This document shows positions 30,378 to 38,646 of a DNA stretch of 64,000 bases, in pieces. Position 1 is the stretch's first letter, and each line of letters begins with the position of its first letter. The notes beneath the pieces were generated by a model that saw only the letters and a program-made list of their open reading frames with translations, was not told the origin of the DNA and searched no databases. Location: NCBI RefSeq assembly GCF_004354085.1, contig NZ_SMSE01000001.1, positions 1,169,724 through 1,233,723 on the forward strand, in the 5' to 3' direction. This DNA comes from Seongchinamella unica (GTDB taxonomy: Bacteria; Pseudomonadota; Gammaproteobacteria; Pseudomonadales; Halieaceae). A program made the translations under genes and the position numbers.

Positions 30378-31580
30378 ATGCCACTCACTGATCCAGCGGC
30401 AAAAAACGCCAAAGCGAAGGAAAAAACCTACCGCCTTACGGACGAAAAGGGCCTCTACCTGGAGGTGCATCCGAACGGCTCCAAGTACTGGCGGCACAAA
30501 TACCGCTTTGCCGGTAAAGAGAAGCGACTGGCCTATGGGGTATATCCAGAGGTCACCCTGAAGGAGGCTAGAAACGCCAGGGATGACTCCAGACGCCTCC
30601 TGAGAGACGGAATCGACCCCGCCAAGATCAAGCGTACCCGCAAGGCCCGCAGGAACTGGGAAGCCGAAAACACCTTTCAGGCGGTCTCTGAGGAATGGTT
30701 CCAGAAGCAAATTGGAAGCTGGGCAGATGGCACCACTAAGAAGCGTCGCGCCTTACTGGATAACGACCTACTCCCCTGGCTCGGAAAAATCCCAGTCGCC
30801 GATATCGAAACCATGGATCTCCTGGCCTGCCTGCAGCGAATCGAGGACCGCGGTGCCCTTGAGACCGCTCATAATGCCCGGCAAGTGCTCGGACAAATTT
30901 TCCGTTACGCCAAGCAGACCCGCCGCGTGTCCGAAAATCCAGCGCTGGACCTGAAAGGCGCCCTCAAGCCCAAGGTCACCACACACCATGCGGCCATTAC
31001 CGCCCCCGCTGATTTTGGCAGGCTCCTCAATGCCATCGACGGGTATGAGGGCACCCACGTGGTTCGCTGCCTGCTGAGGCTATGCCCCCTCCTCTTCCAG
31101 CGACCTGGAGAAATGATCGCGATGGAGTGGACGGAAATTGACTGGAAGCAAGGGCTCTGGCGTCTGCCGGCCGACAAGATGAAAACCCGCCAGGCTCACG
31201 ATGTTCCCTTGAGCACCCAGGCCATTTCCATCCTCAAGGATCTAGAGCCCCTTACAGGCAATTTGCCCTACGTCTTCCCCAACGCCCGGCGGCGCAAACA
31301 TCACGTCAGCCCTGCGACCATCAACAGCGCCCTGCAGAAGCTCGGCTACGACACGAAAAAGACCCAGAGCGCCCACGGGTTCAGAGCTTCAGCAAGAACT
31401 CTTCTGGATGAGCAACTGGGATACCGGCTGGAGTGGATAGAACAACAACTCGCCCACCAGGTGAGGGATTCACTAGGCCGTGCCTACAACCGCACGAAAC
31501 ACCTACCACAGCGTCAGGAGATGATGCAGAAGTGGGCCGACTACCTTGACCAACTTAGGAAAGTGGCAATCTCTGGGTAA
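30378..31580 (+). CDS. P4-type tyrosine integrase
   Basis: A 400-residue site-specific recombinase that inserts and excises the island. It has an N-terminal DUF4102 arm-binding domain (about 1-90), a SAM-like core-binding domain (about 100-190), and a catalytic domain with Arg242 (QRPGEM), His333 and Arg336 (HGFR), His360 (LAHQV) and nucleophile Tyr370 (RAYNRT). The ATG at 30378 gives the canonical family N-terminus MPLTDPAAKNAK; an in-frame start at 30267 would add 37 unrelated residues. The gene starts about 175 bp from the tRNA-Phe end, the usual position. Confidence 0.95.
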   Translation: MPLTDPAAKNAKAKEKTYRLTDEKGLYLEVHPNGSKYWRHKYRFAGKEKRLAYGVYPEVTLKEARNARDDSRRLLRDGIDPAKIKRTRKARRNWEAENTFQAVSEEWFQKQIGSWADGTTKKRRALLDNDLLPWLGKIPVADIETMDLLACLQRIEDRGALETAHNARQVLGQIFRYAKQTRRVSENPALDLKGALKPKVTTHHAAITAPADFGRLLNAIDGYEGTHVVRCLLRLCPLLFQRPGEMIAMEWTEIDWKQGLWRLPADKMKTRQAHDVPLSTQAISILKDLEPLTGNLPYVFPNARRRKHHVSPATINSALQKLGYDTKKTQSAHGFRASARTLLDEQLGYRLEWIEQQLAHQVRDSLGRAYNRTKHLPQRQEMMQKWADYLDQLRKVAISG

Positions 31581-31719
31581 TGTAAAAGAATCGCCAGATG
31601 TGCAAAATTCACGGAAGAATTTTCTGACAAAATTCCGCTGTAACACCTCATAAAAATCTTCATTTTCAGCCCAAAACCAACGACCCAAACTTACGCCATC
31701 CATAAAAATCAATGGGTTA

Positions 31720-31750
31720 GCATGGATTTGGTGAAAAAAATCCACCATGC
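31720..31750. promoter_or_regulatory. Nested inverted repeats upstream of the AlpA-like gene
   Basis: TGGATTT (31723-31729) pairs with AAATCCA (31738-31744), and the outer GCATGG (31720-31725) can instead pair with CCATGC (31745-31750). The element ends 13 bp before the first ATG of the AlpA-like gene. It could be an operator or excisionase-binding site, or a translation-control hairpin. Confidence 0.35.
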
Positions 31751-31763
31751 ATAATCTGGTTTT

Positions 31764-32030
31764 ATGTACACCAACCTAGATATGCGGGGACCAATCGTGA
31801 AGGCCAATACCACGAACCATACAGGCACCATAGTAAGCCCTGAAATTCCACTGACCGGCTTCGTCCGAGCGAAGCAGATTCACCAATTCTTCGGTATCGG
31901 CCTAAGCACGTGGTGGCTCTGGGTCAAAGAAGGAAAAGCGCCACCTGGAATTCGTTTAGGAAGCAGGACGACTGTCTGGCGCGCTGAAGATGTCCGCGCC
32001 TTGCTGGACGAGTTGTCTCGAGAAGCTTAA
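31764..32030 (+). CDS. AlpA-family DNA-binding regulator
   Basis: A short MerR/excisionase-like winged helix-turn-helix protein of the AlpA type: TGFVRAKQIHQFFGIGLSTWWLWVKEG is split here as recognition helix region FFGIGLSTWWLWVKEGK, then PPGIRLGSRTTVWRAEDV. In P4-like elements AlpA proteins activate integrase or excision genes. It has 88 residues from the ATG at 31764, or 82 from the ATG at 31782. It lies 183 bp after the integrase. Confidence 0.85.
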   Translation: MYTNLDMRGPIVKANTTNHTGTIVSPEIPLTGFVRAKQIHQFFGIGLSTWWLWVKEGKAPPGIRLGSRTTVWRAEDVRALLDELSREA

Positions 32031-32113
32031 TCCCACCCCTAGAAGAAGGAAGCCCGCCCGGGCAGGAGCAGGCTTTCTGGAAACCTTAAAGATATTGAGT
32101 CTCGGAGTCCTTA

Positions 32114-32434
32114 ATGAATACTACTCTAAATCTGTTCTACCCGGAATCGCTCAGTGAGCGTATCGGAGAACTTCTTTCTAGTTGCAGTCTGTCGAACCAG
32201 AAAAAACTCGTCTTCAACTACCTTGCCAGAAATCCGGGGGCTTGTACGGACGAAATTATAGCGGCCTGCGATGCCATCGACCCGTGTCGCAGGATACGGG
32301 AGCTCAATGTCGATCTCCTCCCGGAATACGGCCTCATAATCAAGGGAAGGCTTGCGACACATACTAGACTCAGCAAGTTCGGCCAGCACAAACGGGCTCA
32401 CTCCTGGCAAATCATGAGGCTTGAAGATGTATAA
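32114..32434 (+). CDS. Hypothetical island protein, possible winged helix
   Basis: A 106-residue protein I do not recognise. Residues about 27-75 have the spacing of a winged helix-turn-helix (QKKLVFNYLARNPGACTDEI, then RRIRELN). A DNA-binding role is inferred only from this. The stop overlaps the next gene by 14 bp, which suggests coupled translation. Confidence 0.6.
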   Translation: MNTTLNLFYPESLSERIGELLSSCSLSNQKKLVFNYLARNPGACTDEIIAACDAIDPCRRIRELNVDLLPEYGLIIKGRLATHTRLSKFGQHKRAHSWQIMRLEDV

Positions 32435-32834
32435 GCCCAATAGCCTCGGAGTAAACAGCAAGGGTCGCAACGCTAAGACGAAGGCTTTCGCCGCACTGCC
32501 CCATGTCGTCATGGAACACCCGGACTACATAAACTTGCCCCCCTGGGCGAAAGTGTTGTTGTTCGAATTGATTTACCAATACCGGGGCAAAAACAATGGC
32601 GACCTTCATGCTGCGTGGTCGGTTCTTAAGAAAAGGGGGTTCAACTCTCAGGCGACCCTGAGTAAGGCGAAGAAGGCCCTGCTCGATGCTGACCTGATCC
32701 GGTGTTCACGCGACGGAATTTTTCTGAACCCCAATAGATCCTGTTCGTTATACGCATTAACGTGGAGAGGGGTCGACGACTGCAATGGAAAACACGATCT
32801 TAACCCGACGGTGGTCGCTCCAAGACGTTTTTAG
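32421..32834 (+). CDS. Hypothetical island protein with helix-turn-helix-like region
   Basis: A 137-residue protein. Residues about 25-100 resemble helix-turn-helix proteins of integrative elements (FAALPHVVMEHPDYINLPPW, then LHAAWSVLKKRGFNSQATLSKAKKALLDADLI). The pattern, a winged-helix with conserved LPPWAKVLLFEL, is found in proteins annotated as replication-associated or regulatory in islands. The function is unproven. The start may be the ATG at 32421 or at 32427. It overlaps the upstream small gene. Confidence 0.6.
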   Translation: MKMYKPNSLGVNSKGRNAKTKAFAALPHVVMEHPDYINLPPWAKVLLFELIYQYRGKNNGDLHAAWSVLKKRGFNSQATLSKAKKALLDADLIRCSRDGIFLNPNRSCSLYALTWRGVDDCNGKHDLNPTVVAPRRF

Positions 32835-33201
32835 ATTGCCCTCTTCATAATCTGGAGCGACTCGCTACAGAAACCGTATCGCGCTTTCCCGAATACCAGG
32901 CACTCTCGATACAGTTTCTGTAGCCGATGGATTCATAAGATGTAGCCATAGCGGCGTGTCCCGTCTTCAGTATCTGAAGTCCTTACTAATATACCAAGGG
33001 TACGACTCTGTAATGGGCTAGGGCAGACAACTAACACTCAGGCATATGCGCCGGCCCTGGACCGAGGTCGATTGATACAGAGTGGTTGATAAATAAACAA
33101 AATTGCTGCGTTATGGCGAAAACATAGTGGCGAAGGGTTGCCCTGCGAATTGGCGCGTCCTTGAAGTAGACCACTACCGGGAAAAAACCCCGGAGGCTAA
33201 C
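32835..33201. other. Gene-free island stretch with a large inverted repeat
   Basis: These 367 bp hold no convincing gene. Their main feature is the interrupted palindrome at 32865-32923, listed separately. Base composition is more AT-rich than the flanking chromosome. Confidence 0.5.
32865..32923. repeat. 17-bp inverted repeat with 25-bp loop
   Basis: CTACAGAAACCGTATCG (32865-32881) and CGATACAGTTTCTGTAG (32907-32923) are complementary at 16 of 17 positions. It starts 31 bp after the stop of the hypothetical gene at 32421. There is no T-tract after it. It could be a binding site for a dimeric replication or recombination protein, a nick or transfer site, or an operator. Confidence 0.6.
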
Positions 33202-33561
33202 ATGACAGAGAAAACACCAGGACAAGCAAGCGCCGAGGGGCACACCCTGACAATCGACCACCCCGCCGGTGGCCTGCGCTACATGGCCCACACATTTGAC
33301 CTTGATGGAGGTGGCGTCGCGTGGGTGGATTCCGGATGGACGGACCCGCTGGCTTCCGGCCATGTCTGCCACTACCTCGAAGGCACCGTAACCGGCAACG
33401 AATCCGGCTGGCGACTTGTTACACCGGAGGGCGACAGCGTACCGATTCAGATCAGCCCGAGGCTTGCCTCACTGGAAGGTGAGCGCGGGATTGCCCGCGA
33501 AGACCTGCAGCGAGCTTTCGACGAACTCGAGCTGCATGGCTCACAAGACAAAACTGGTTAA
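33202..33561 (+). CDS. Hypothetical island protein
   Basis: A 119-residue soluble protein, not recognised. The ATG at 33202 is preceded by GGAGGC at a good distance (33192-33197), which decides the start over an upstream in-frame start at 33103. Acidic, with no membrane segments or cysteine clusters. The N-terminal half looks beta-rich (GGLRYMAHTFDLDGG, CHYLEGTVTG) and the end helical. Confidence 0.5.
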   Translation: MTEKTPGQASAEGHTLTIDHPAGGLRYMAHTFDLDGGGVAWVDSGWTDPLASGHVCHYLEGTVTGNESGWRLVTPEGDSVPIQISPRLASLEGERGIAREDLQRAFDELELHGSQDKTG

Positions 33562-33765
33562 TAATCGTTCAAAACTTCACGGATGCGAACTGGACGCATA
33601 AGAGCTGGACAGCGACATCACTAGCGTTGGCCCAGATGCATCCAGAGTGGTTCCCCTACACCCAGATACAGAAATTACCGTTCAGGTCACACTTTTCAGC
33701 CTGGCAAGTTGCCCGGTTTCACCGGTTCTGCCACTATCAAAATAGGAAACTAGGGAACCTGAATT

Positions 33766-34293
33766 ATGAAGCATGGACTCGCTTTCGCCGTTTTACTGGC
33801 CATCACCACCACCGCCAGCGCCCAAACCCAGTTCTATAAATGTAAGGATCAATGGGGCCAGCCCGTGTTCAGCCAACGCCCCTGCGGCGAGAACGCGCAA
33901 GCCGGAACCATTACCGGACCTGGGCGCAACGGCGGCCCCGTAAGCACCTCTCCCGCGCCCACAGCGACCGCTGCGACGACCACCGCCCCCTCCCAGGAAC
34001 CAAACACCTGGGACAAAGTAGAGGCCTCACGGCTGCTGCGCGAAGCTGAGCGGGAGATAGACCGCAGGGAAGACCGCATTGAATACCTCGAAGCCGAGCG
34101 CGATAAGAAAATCGCCGCCCTCCGCAACAAGAAGCGCTACGCCAATAACAACCTGGCCGGTGCCACCTGGGAGGAGAGCATCTCCAGCGAGATGCAGGCC
34201 ATCAACGACCAGTATCAATCCAAGATTGACTCCGAACTGCGTAAGATTGACCGCCTTCACGAGAGGGCTGACCGGGTTTCGGAAAGGCTTTAA
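33766..34293 (+). CDS. Exported DUF4124-like coiled-coil protein
   Basis: A 175-residue periplasmic protein with a signal peptide (1-19, ending ASA), a DUF4124-like motif (FYKCKDQWGQPVFSQRPCG) with two cysteines, a Ser/Thr/Pro/Ala linker (about 48-80), and a charged coiled coil (about 85-175). It shares only the DUF4124 module with the chromosomal protein at 15505. It is an unusual cargo gene between the integration module and the restriction operon. The function is unknown. Confidence 0.72.
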   Translation: MKHGLAFAVLLAITTTASAQTQFYKCKDQWGQPVFSQRPCGENAQAGTITGPGRNGGPVSTSPAPTATAATTTAPSQEPNTWDKVEASRLLREAEREIDRREDRIEYLEAERDKKIAALRNKKRYANNNLAGATWEESISSEMQAINDQYQSKIDSELRKIDRLHERADRVSERL

Positions 34294-34445
34294 GCTATCT
34301 GCTTATCGAAGGCGACCTCTCCTAGTTGGGCAGCGTAGAATGTGCCCTCGGCGACGAATCCAGACGAGTGAAAGGCTCCCTCGTAGAGCCGGCACTAGAC
34401 TGCCGATAGCCACTTTTACCAATTAAAGAGTATTTTTATCCGTAT

Positions 34446-36869
34446 ATGGCCATCAAAAAATCCGACCTCTACTCCTCCCTCTGGGCCTCCTGCGATGAAC
34501 TCCGCGGTGGCATGGACGCCAGCCAGTACAAGGACTACGTCCTGTTCATGCTGTTTATCAAGTATGTCTCTGACAAGTACGGTGACTCCGAGGACTTCGC
34601 GCCGCCGGTGACGATCCCCAGGGGAGCGAGTTTCAAGGATATGATCGCCCTCAAGGGCAAGCCGGACATCGGCGATAAAATCAACACCCAGGTCATCCAG
34701 CCGCTCATCGAGGCCAACACCCGCCTCGCCCGCAGCGACTTCCCAGACTTTAACGACCCAAATAAGCTCGGCGAGGGCCAGGCGATGGTCGACCGCCTCA
34801 CCAACCTCATCGGCATTTTTCAGAAACCGGAGCTTGATTTTTCCAGGAACCGGGCAGACAACGACGACATTCTCGGCGATGCCTACGAGTATTTGATGCG
34901 GCACTTCGCCACCGAGAGCGGCAAGAGCAAGGGGCAGTTCTATACCCCCTCGGAAGTCAGCCGCGTGGTGGCCCAGGTAATCGGCATCTCGGCGGAGAAT
35001 GCGGTGGCCGCCACCACCGCCTACGACCCGACTTGCGGCTCCGGCTCCCTGCTGCTGAAAGTCGCCGCCGAGGCGGGCAAGCACATCACCCTGGAAGGGC
35101 AGGAAATGGACGTGACCACCGCCGGTCTCGCCCGTATGAACATGATCCTGCACGACTTTCCGACCGCCAACATCCAGACCGGCAATACCCTGGCAGAGCC
35201 CAAGTTCAAGGATGGCGAACAGCTACGCACCTACGACTATGCTTTGGCCAACCCGCCCTTCTCCGTCAAGACCTGGAGCACCGGCCTAACCCTGGGCGAC
35301 AGCGGCAAGGGCGACCCCTACCAGCGCTTTGAATGGGGCGTGCCTCCGGCTAAGCAGGGGGACTACGCTTTCCTGCTGCACATCATCCGCTCCCTCAAGA
35401 GCACGGGGAAAGGCGCCTGTATCCTGCCCCACGGCGTGTTGTTTCGCGGCAATGCCGAGGCCGCCATCCGCGCCCGGCTGGTCCGCTCCGGCTACCTCAA
35501 GGGCATTATCGGTCTGCCCGCCAACCTGTTCTACGGCACTGGCATCCCGGCCTGCATCCTAGTGCTGGACAAGGAAAACGCCACCGCCCGCAAGGGCGTA
35601 TTCATGATCGACGCCAGCAAGGGCTTTATCAAGGACGGCAACAAGAACCGCCTGCGCGAGCGCGACATCCACATGATCGTCGATGTATTCACCAACAACG
35701 AGGAGCACCCCGGCTATTCCCGCCTGGTGCCCCACGACGAGATCGCCGACAATGACTTCAACCTCAACCTGCCCCGCTATATCGACACCCAGGAAGCGGA
35801 GGATATCCAGGATATCGGCGGTCACCTGCACGGGGGCATTCCCGCCCGCGATATCGACGCCCTCGCCGAGTACTGGCAGCTCTGTCCCGAGCTGCGCGCC
35901 GCTCTGTTCCAGCCCAACCGTCCCGGCTACTTTGACTTGCAGGTCGAGGCAGCCCAACTCAAGGATACCATTCACAGCCACCCCCAGTTCCGCGCTTTCA
36001 TCCAGGGGCTGGAGCAGCACTTCGCCGCGTGGCGCGAAGCCGCCGCCGGCAACCTGCGAGCACTGCAGCGCGACTGCCAGCCGAAGGAGGTGATCTACAC
36101 CCTGTCGGAAAACCTGCTGGCACACGCCGAGGGCCAGCCCCTGATCGACCCCTACGCCATTTTTCAGCACCTGATGGACTACTGGGCCGCGACCATGCAG
36201 GACGACTGCTACCTGATCGCAGCCGATGGTTGGGTCGCCAACACCAGTCGCATTATCGAGACCGACAAAAGGGGCAAGCGCAAAGACAAGGGCTGGACCT
36301 GCCAGCTGATCCCCAAGCCCCTGATCGTGGCGCGCTACTTCGCCGCGGAACAGGCGGCCATCGAGGCTCGGCAGACCGAGCTGGAAGCCACCAGCGCCAG
36401 CCTGACGGAGCTGGAAGAGGAACACGGCGGCGAGGAGGGCTGCCTCGGTGCCCTGGACAAAATCAACAAGGCCGAAGTGACGAGGCGCCAGAAGGAGATC
36501 AAGAGCGATCCGGAGGCGCAGGAGGAAATCGGCGTGCTCAGACAGTGGCTGAAGCTTAACAAGGAAGAGGCGGCGCACAAGAAGGCCATCCGGGAGGCCG
36601 AGGCCGATCTCGACCTTCTCGCCTACGAACAGTATCCGAAGTTGACTGAAGATGAAATTAAAGCGCTGGCAGTGGATGACAAATGGCTAAATACGATTAC
36701 CGCAGCGATACAAGGGGAGCTGGATCGTGTTTCCCAAACGCTCACCAGTCGTATCAGCGTGCTTGCGGAGCGTTATGCGGTGCCGCTGCCGGAGGTTGTG
36801 GATGAAGTCGTCAAACTCTCTGCCAAGGTCGAAGCCCACCTAAAGAAAATGGAAGTCTCCGCATCGTGA
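34446..36869 (+). CDS. hsdM: Type I restriction-modification methyltransferase subunit HsdM
   Basis: The N6-adenine methyltransferase subunit of a type I system. From 807 residues: an HsdM N-terminal helical domain (about 5-130), the SAM-binding motif I DPTCGSGSLL starting at Asp194, and the catalytic NPPF at 269-272. A long C-terminal region (about 480-807) with Glu/Lys-rich coiled coils makes it longer than the classic HsdM of about 500 residues. The last bases overlap hsdS by 4 bp (GTGA), so M and S are translationally coupled. Much more GC-rich than hsdS. Confidence 0.96.
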   Translation: MAIKKSDLYSSLWASCDELRGGMDASQYKDYVLFMLFIKYVSDKYGDSEDFAPPVTIPRGASFKDMIALKGKPDIGDKINTQVIQPLIEANTRLARSDFPDFNDPNKLGEGQAMVDRLTNLIGIFQKPELDFSRNRADNDDILGDAYEYLMRHFATESGKSKGQFYTPSEVSRVVAQVIGISAENAVAATTAYDPTCGSGSLLLKVAAEAGKHITLEGQEMDVTTAGLARMNMILHDFPTANIQTGNTLAEPKFKDGEQLRTYDYALANPPFSVKTWSTGLTLGDSGKGDPYQRFEWGVPPAKQGDYAFLLHIIRSLKSTGKGACILPHGVLFRGNAEAAIRARLVRSGYLKGIIGLPANLFYGTGIPACILVLDKENATARKGVFMIDASKGFIKDGNKNRLRERDIHMIVDVFTNNEEHPGYSRLVPHDEIADNDFNLNLPRYIDTQEAEDIQDIGGHLHGGIPARDIDALAEYWQLCPELRAALFQPNRPGYFDLQVEAAQLKDTIHSHPQFRAFIQGLEQHFAAWREAAAGNLRALQRDCQPKEVIYTLSENLLAHAEGQPLIDPYAIFQHLMDYWAATMQDDCYLIAADGWVANTSRIIETDKRGKRKDKGWTCQLIPKPLIVARYFAAEQAAIEARQTELEATSASLTELEEEHGGEEGCLGALDKINKAEVTRRQKEIKSDPEAQEEIGVLRQWLKLNKEEAAHKKAIREAEADLDLLAYEQYPKLTEDEIKALAVDDKWLNTITAAIQGELDRVSQTLTSRISVLAERYAVPLPEVVDEVVKLSAKVEAHLKKMEVSAS

Positions 36870-38113
36870 AGTCCGGTTACAAGCAGACCGAGGTGGGCGT
36901 GACTCCGGAAGATTGGGAGGTAAAGTCAGTCGGAGATGTATGCAAGCTCATCAATGGCCGAGGATTCAAACCATACGAATGGAAAAGTACTGGTTTACCG
37001 ATAATCAGAATACAAAACCTGAATGGCTCAAAAGACTTTAATTACTTTGACGGCTTATATGCAAAAAAATTGGAAGTTGAAAGCGGTCAACTACTATTTG
37101 CTTGGTCCGGTAGCCGAGGAACGTCGTTCGGACCTCATATCTGGAAAGGCCCAATAGGGCTTCTCAATTATCATACTTGGAAAGTTCAGATATATGAGAG
37201 CCAGATCTGCAAAGACTTCTTTCTTTATGCGTTAAAGCAACTGACCAAATATATCGAGGACCGAGCACATGGAGCTTCCGCGCTGGTCCATACTCAGAAA
37301 TGGGAGATGGAAGCGTTCAAGTTCCCAATGCCGGCGTCAGCAGCCGAGCAACACGCCATCGCGGATGCCTTAAGCGATGTGGAGGTACTGCTGGGGGCGC
37401 TGGACCGACTCATCGCCAAGAAACGCGACCTCAAACAGGCCGCCATACAGCAGCTCCTCACTGGCCAGACCCGCCTTCCCGGATATCACGGCGAGTGGAA
37501 GGTAAAGCGGCTCGATCAACTTGCAGAAATCCGGAGTGGAGGAACCCCCAGCACAACCGTCGCCCACTTCTGGGACGGCGATATTCCATGGTGCACCCCA
37601 ACCGACATTACATCGCTTGGTGGGAGGAAATATTTGAGCGGAACCACCCGGCTAATCACAAAACTCGGGTTGAATTCAAGCTCTGCGGAGATGATTCCAG
37701 CTCGCTCGATCATAATGACCTCGCGAGCCACCATTGGCGAATGCGCCATAAACCAAATCGCTGTTTCGACCAATCAGGGATTCAAAAATTTCGTGCCGAA
37801 CGAAACAACAGATGTAGAGTTTCTATACTATCTACTGACTACTCAAAAGGCTCAGTTTGTTGGCCTTTGTGGAGGTAGTACTTTCCTCGAAATTGGGAAA
37901 GCCCAGTTAACCGTATTTCAAGTTCGACTCCCCAATGATAAAGATGAGCAGATCGCAATCTCCACAATACTTAGCGATATGGACGATGAAATCAACGCCC
38001 TTGAACAACGCCGCAACAAAACCCGCGCCATCAAGCAGGGTATGATGCAGGAACTCCTCACAGGGAAGACGCGTTTAGTCGATCCAATTCAAGCCAAGGC
38101 TGCAGAATGCTAA
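36866..38113 (+). CDS. hsdS: Type I restriction-modification specificity subunit HsdS
   Basis: HsdS recognises the bipartite DNA target through two target-recognition domains (TRDs). TRD1 spans about residues 1-155 and TRD2 about 212-360. Each is followed by a conserved helical spacer with a matching repeat (AEQHAIADALSDVEVLLGAL and DEQIAISTILSDMDDEINAL, then LLTGQTRL and LLTGKTRL). TRD sequences are AT-rich, as is common because they are exchanged. It starts with GTG at 36866 inside the hsdM stop and overlaps the next gene by 7 bp. Confidence 0.95.
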   Translation: MKSGYKQTEVGVTPEDWEVKSVGDVCKLINGRGFKPYEWKSTGLPIIRIQNLNGSKDFNYFDGLYAKKLEVESGQLLFAWSGSRGTSFGPHIWKGPIGLLNYHTWKVQIYESQICKDFFLYALKQLTKYIEDRAHGASALVHTQKWEMEAFKFPMPASAAEQHAIADALSDVEVLLGALDRLIAKKRDLKQAAIQQLLTGQTRLPGYHGEWKVKRLDQLAEIRSGGTPSTTVAHFWDGDIPWCTPTDITSLGGRKYLSGTTRLITKLGLNSSSAEMIPARSIIMTSRATIGECAINQIAVSTNQGFKNFVPNETTDVEFLYYLLTTQKAQFVGLCGGSTFLEIGKAQLTVFQVRLPNDKDEQIAISTILSDMDDEINALEQRRNKTRAIKQGMMQELLTGKTRLVDPIQAKAAEC

Positions 38114-38646
38114 ACAACTTTGCCAAGTTCCTGCTGGTTTCAACTTCGCTGTCTCCGTTATTAGGAGCCGTGGCTGTCAACAAGTTCGCTCGCGGTGAAT
38201 CGCTTGTGCAATGGGGAAGTTGGCTGGCAGTGGCAATGCTACTAATATTTCTATGTTGGGCAGTGTTGATTTACGCTGCGAAGAATGCACAGCAGCATGC
38301 TTTCCTTATCAAGGAATTCGAGCGCGATGACAAGGAAGTGCTGGCGTTCCTTATTGCCTATCTATTGCCGTTTCTTTCCACCGATAAAATGGGATTCGCT
38401 GGCGACTGGCTTACAGGAACGTATGTCCTCGTAATCATTTTTCTCGTGATAGCACATGCCGGCGCACTCCACTTTAATCCGGTGATGGGCTTGCTGGGCT
38501 ACCACTTCTACTCCGTCAAAAATGATGATGGAGTTTCACACCTTCTCATAAGCAAGGCCGAGCTTCGACGGCCCGGGCATGAAATCAAGACAGTAAAACT
38601 GGCAAATCACATTTACCTCAATACGGAAGGCAAGGATGCTCGATAA
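38107..38646 (+). CDS. kwaA: Kiwa-type antiphage membrane protein KwaA
   Basis: A 179-residue membrane protein with four predicted transmembrane segments (about 5-25, 37-58, 78-92 and 103-122) and a soluble C-terminal tail. The features fit the KwaA family: AYLLPFLS in the third helix and the NPVMGLLGYHFYSV segment after the fourth. In Kiwa, KwaA is the inner-membrane partner of the DUF4868 protein KwaB, encoded next here. The ATG lies within the last codons of hsdS (7-bp overlap) and the stop overlaps kwaB by 11 bp. Assignment rests on sequence pattern and pairing; no search could be run. Confidence 0.8.
   Translation: MLNNFAKFLLVSTSLSPLLGAVAVNKFARGESLVQWGSWLAVAMLLIFLCWAVLIYAAKNAQQHAFLIKEFERDDKEVLAFLIAYLLPFLSTDKMGFAGDWLTGTYVLVIIFLVIAHAGALHFNPVMGLLGYHFYSVKNDDGVSHLLISKAELRRPGHEIKTVKLANHIYLNTEGKDAR

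Noticed and set aside
33103..33201. N-terminal extension of the hypothetical island gene at 33202
   Set aside because: The ATG at 33202 has a strong GGAGG-type site at the right distance, while the upstream start has none.
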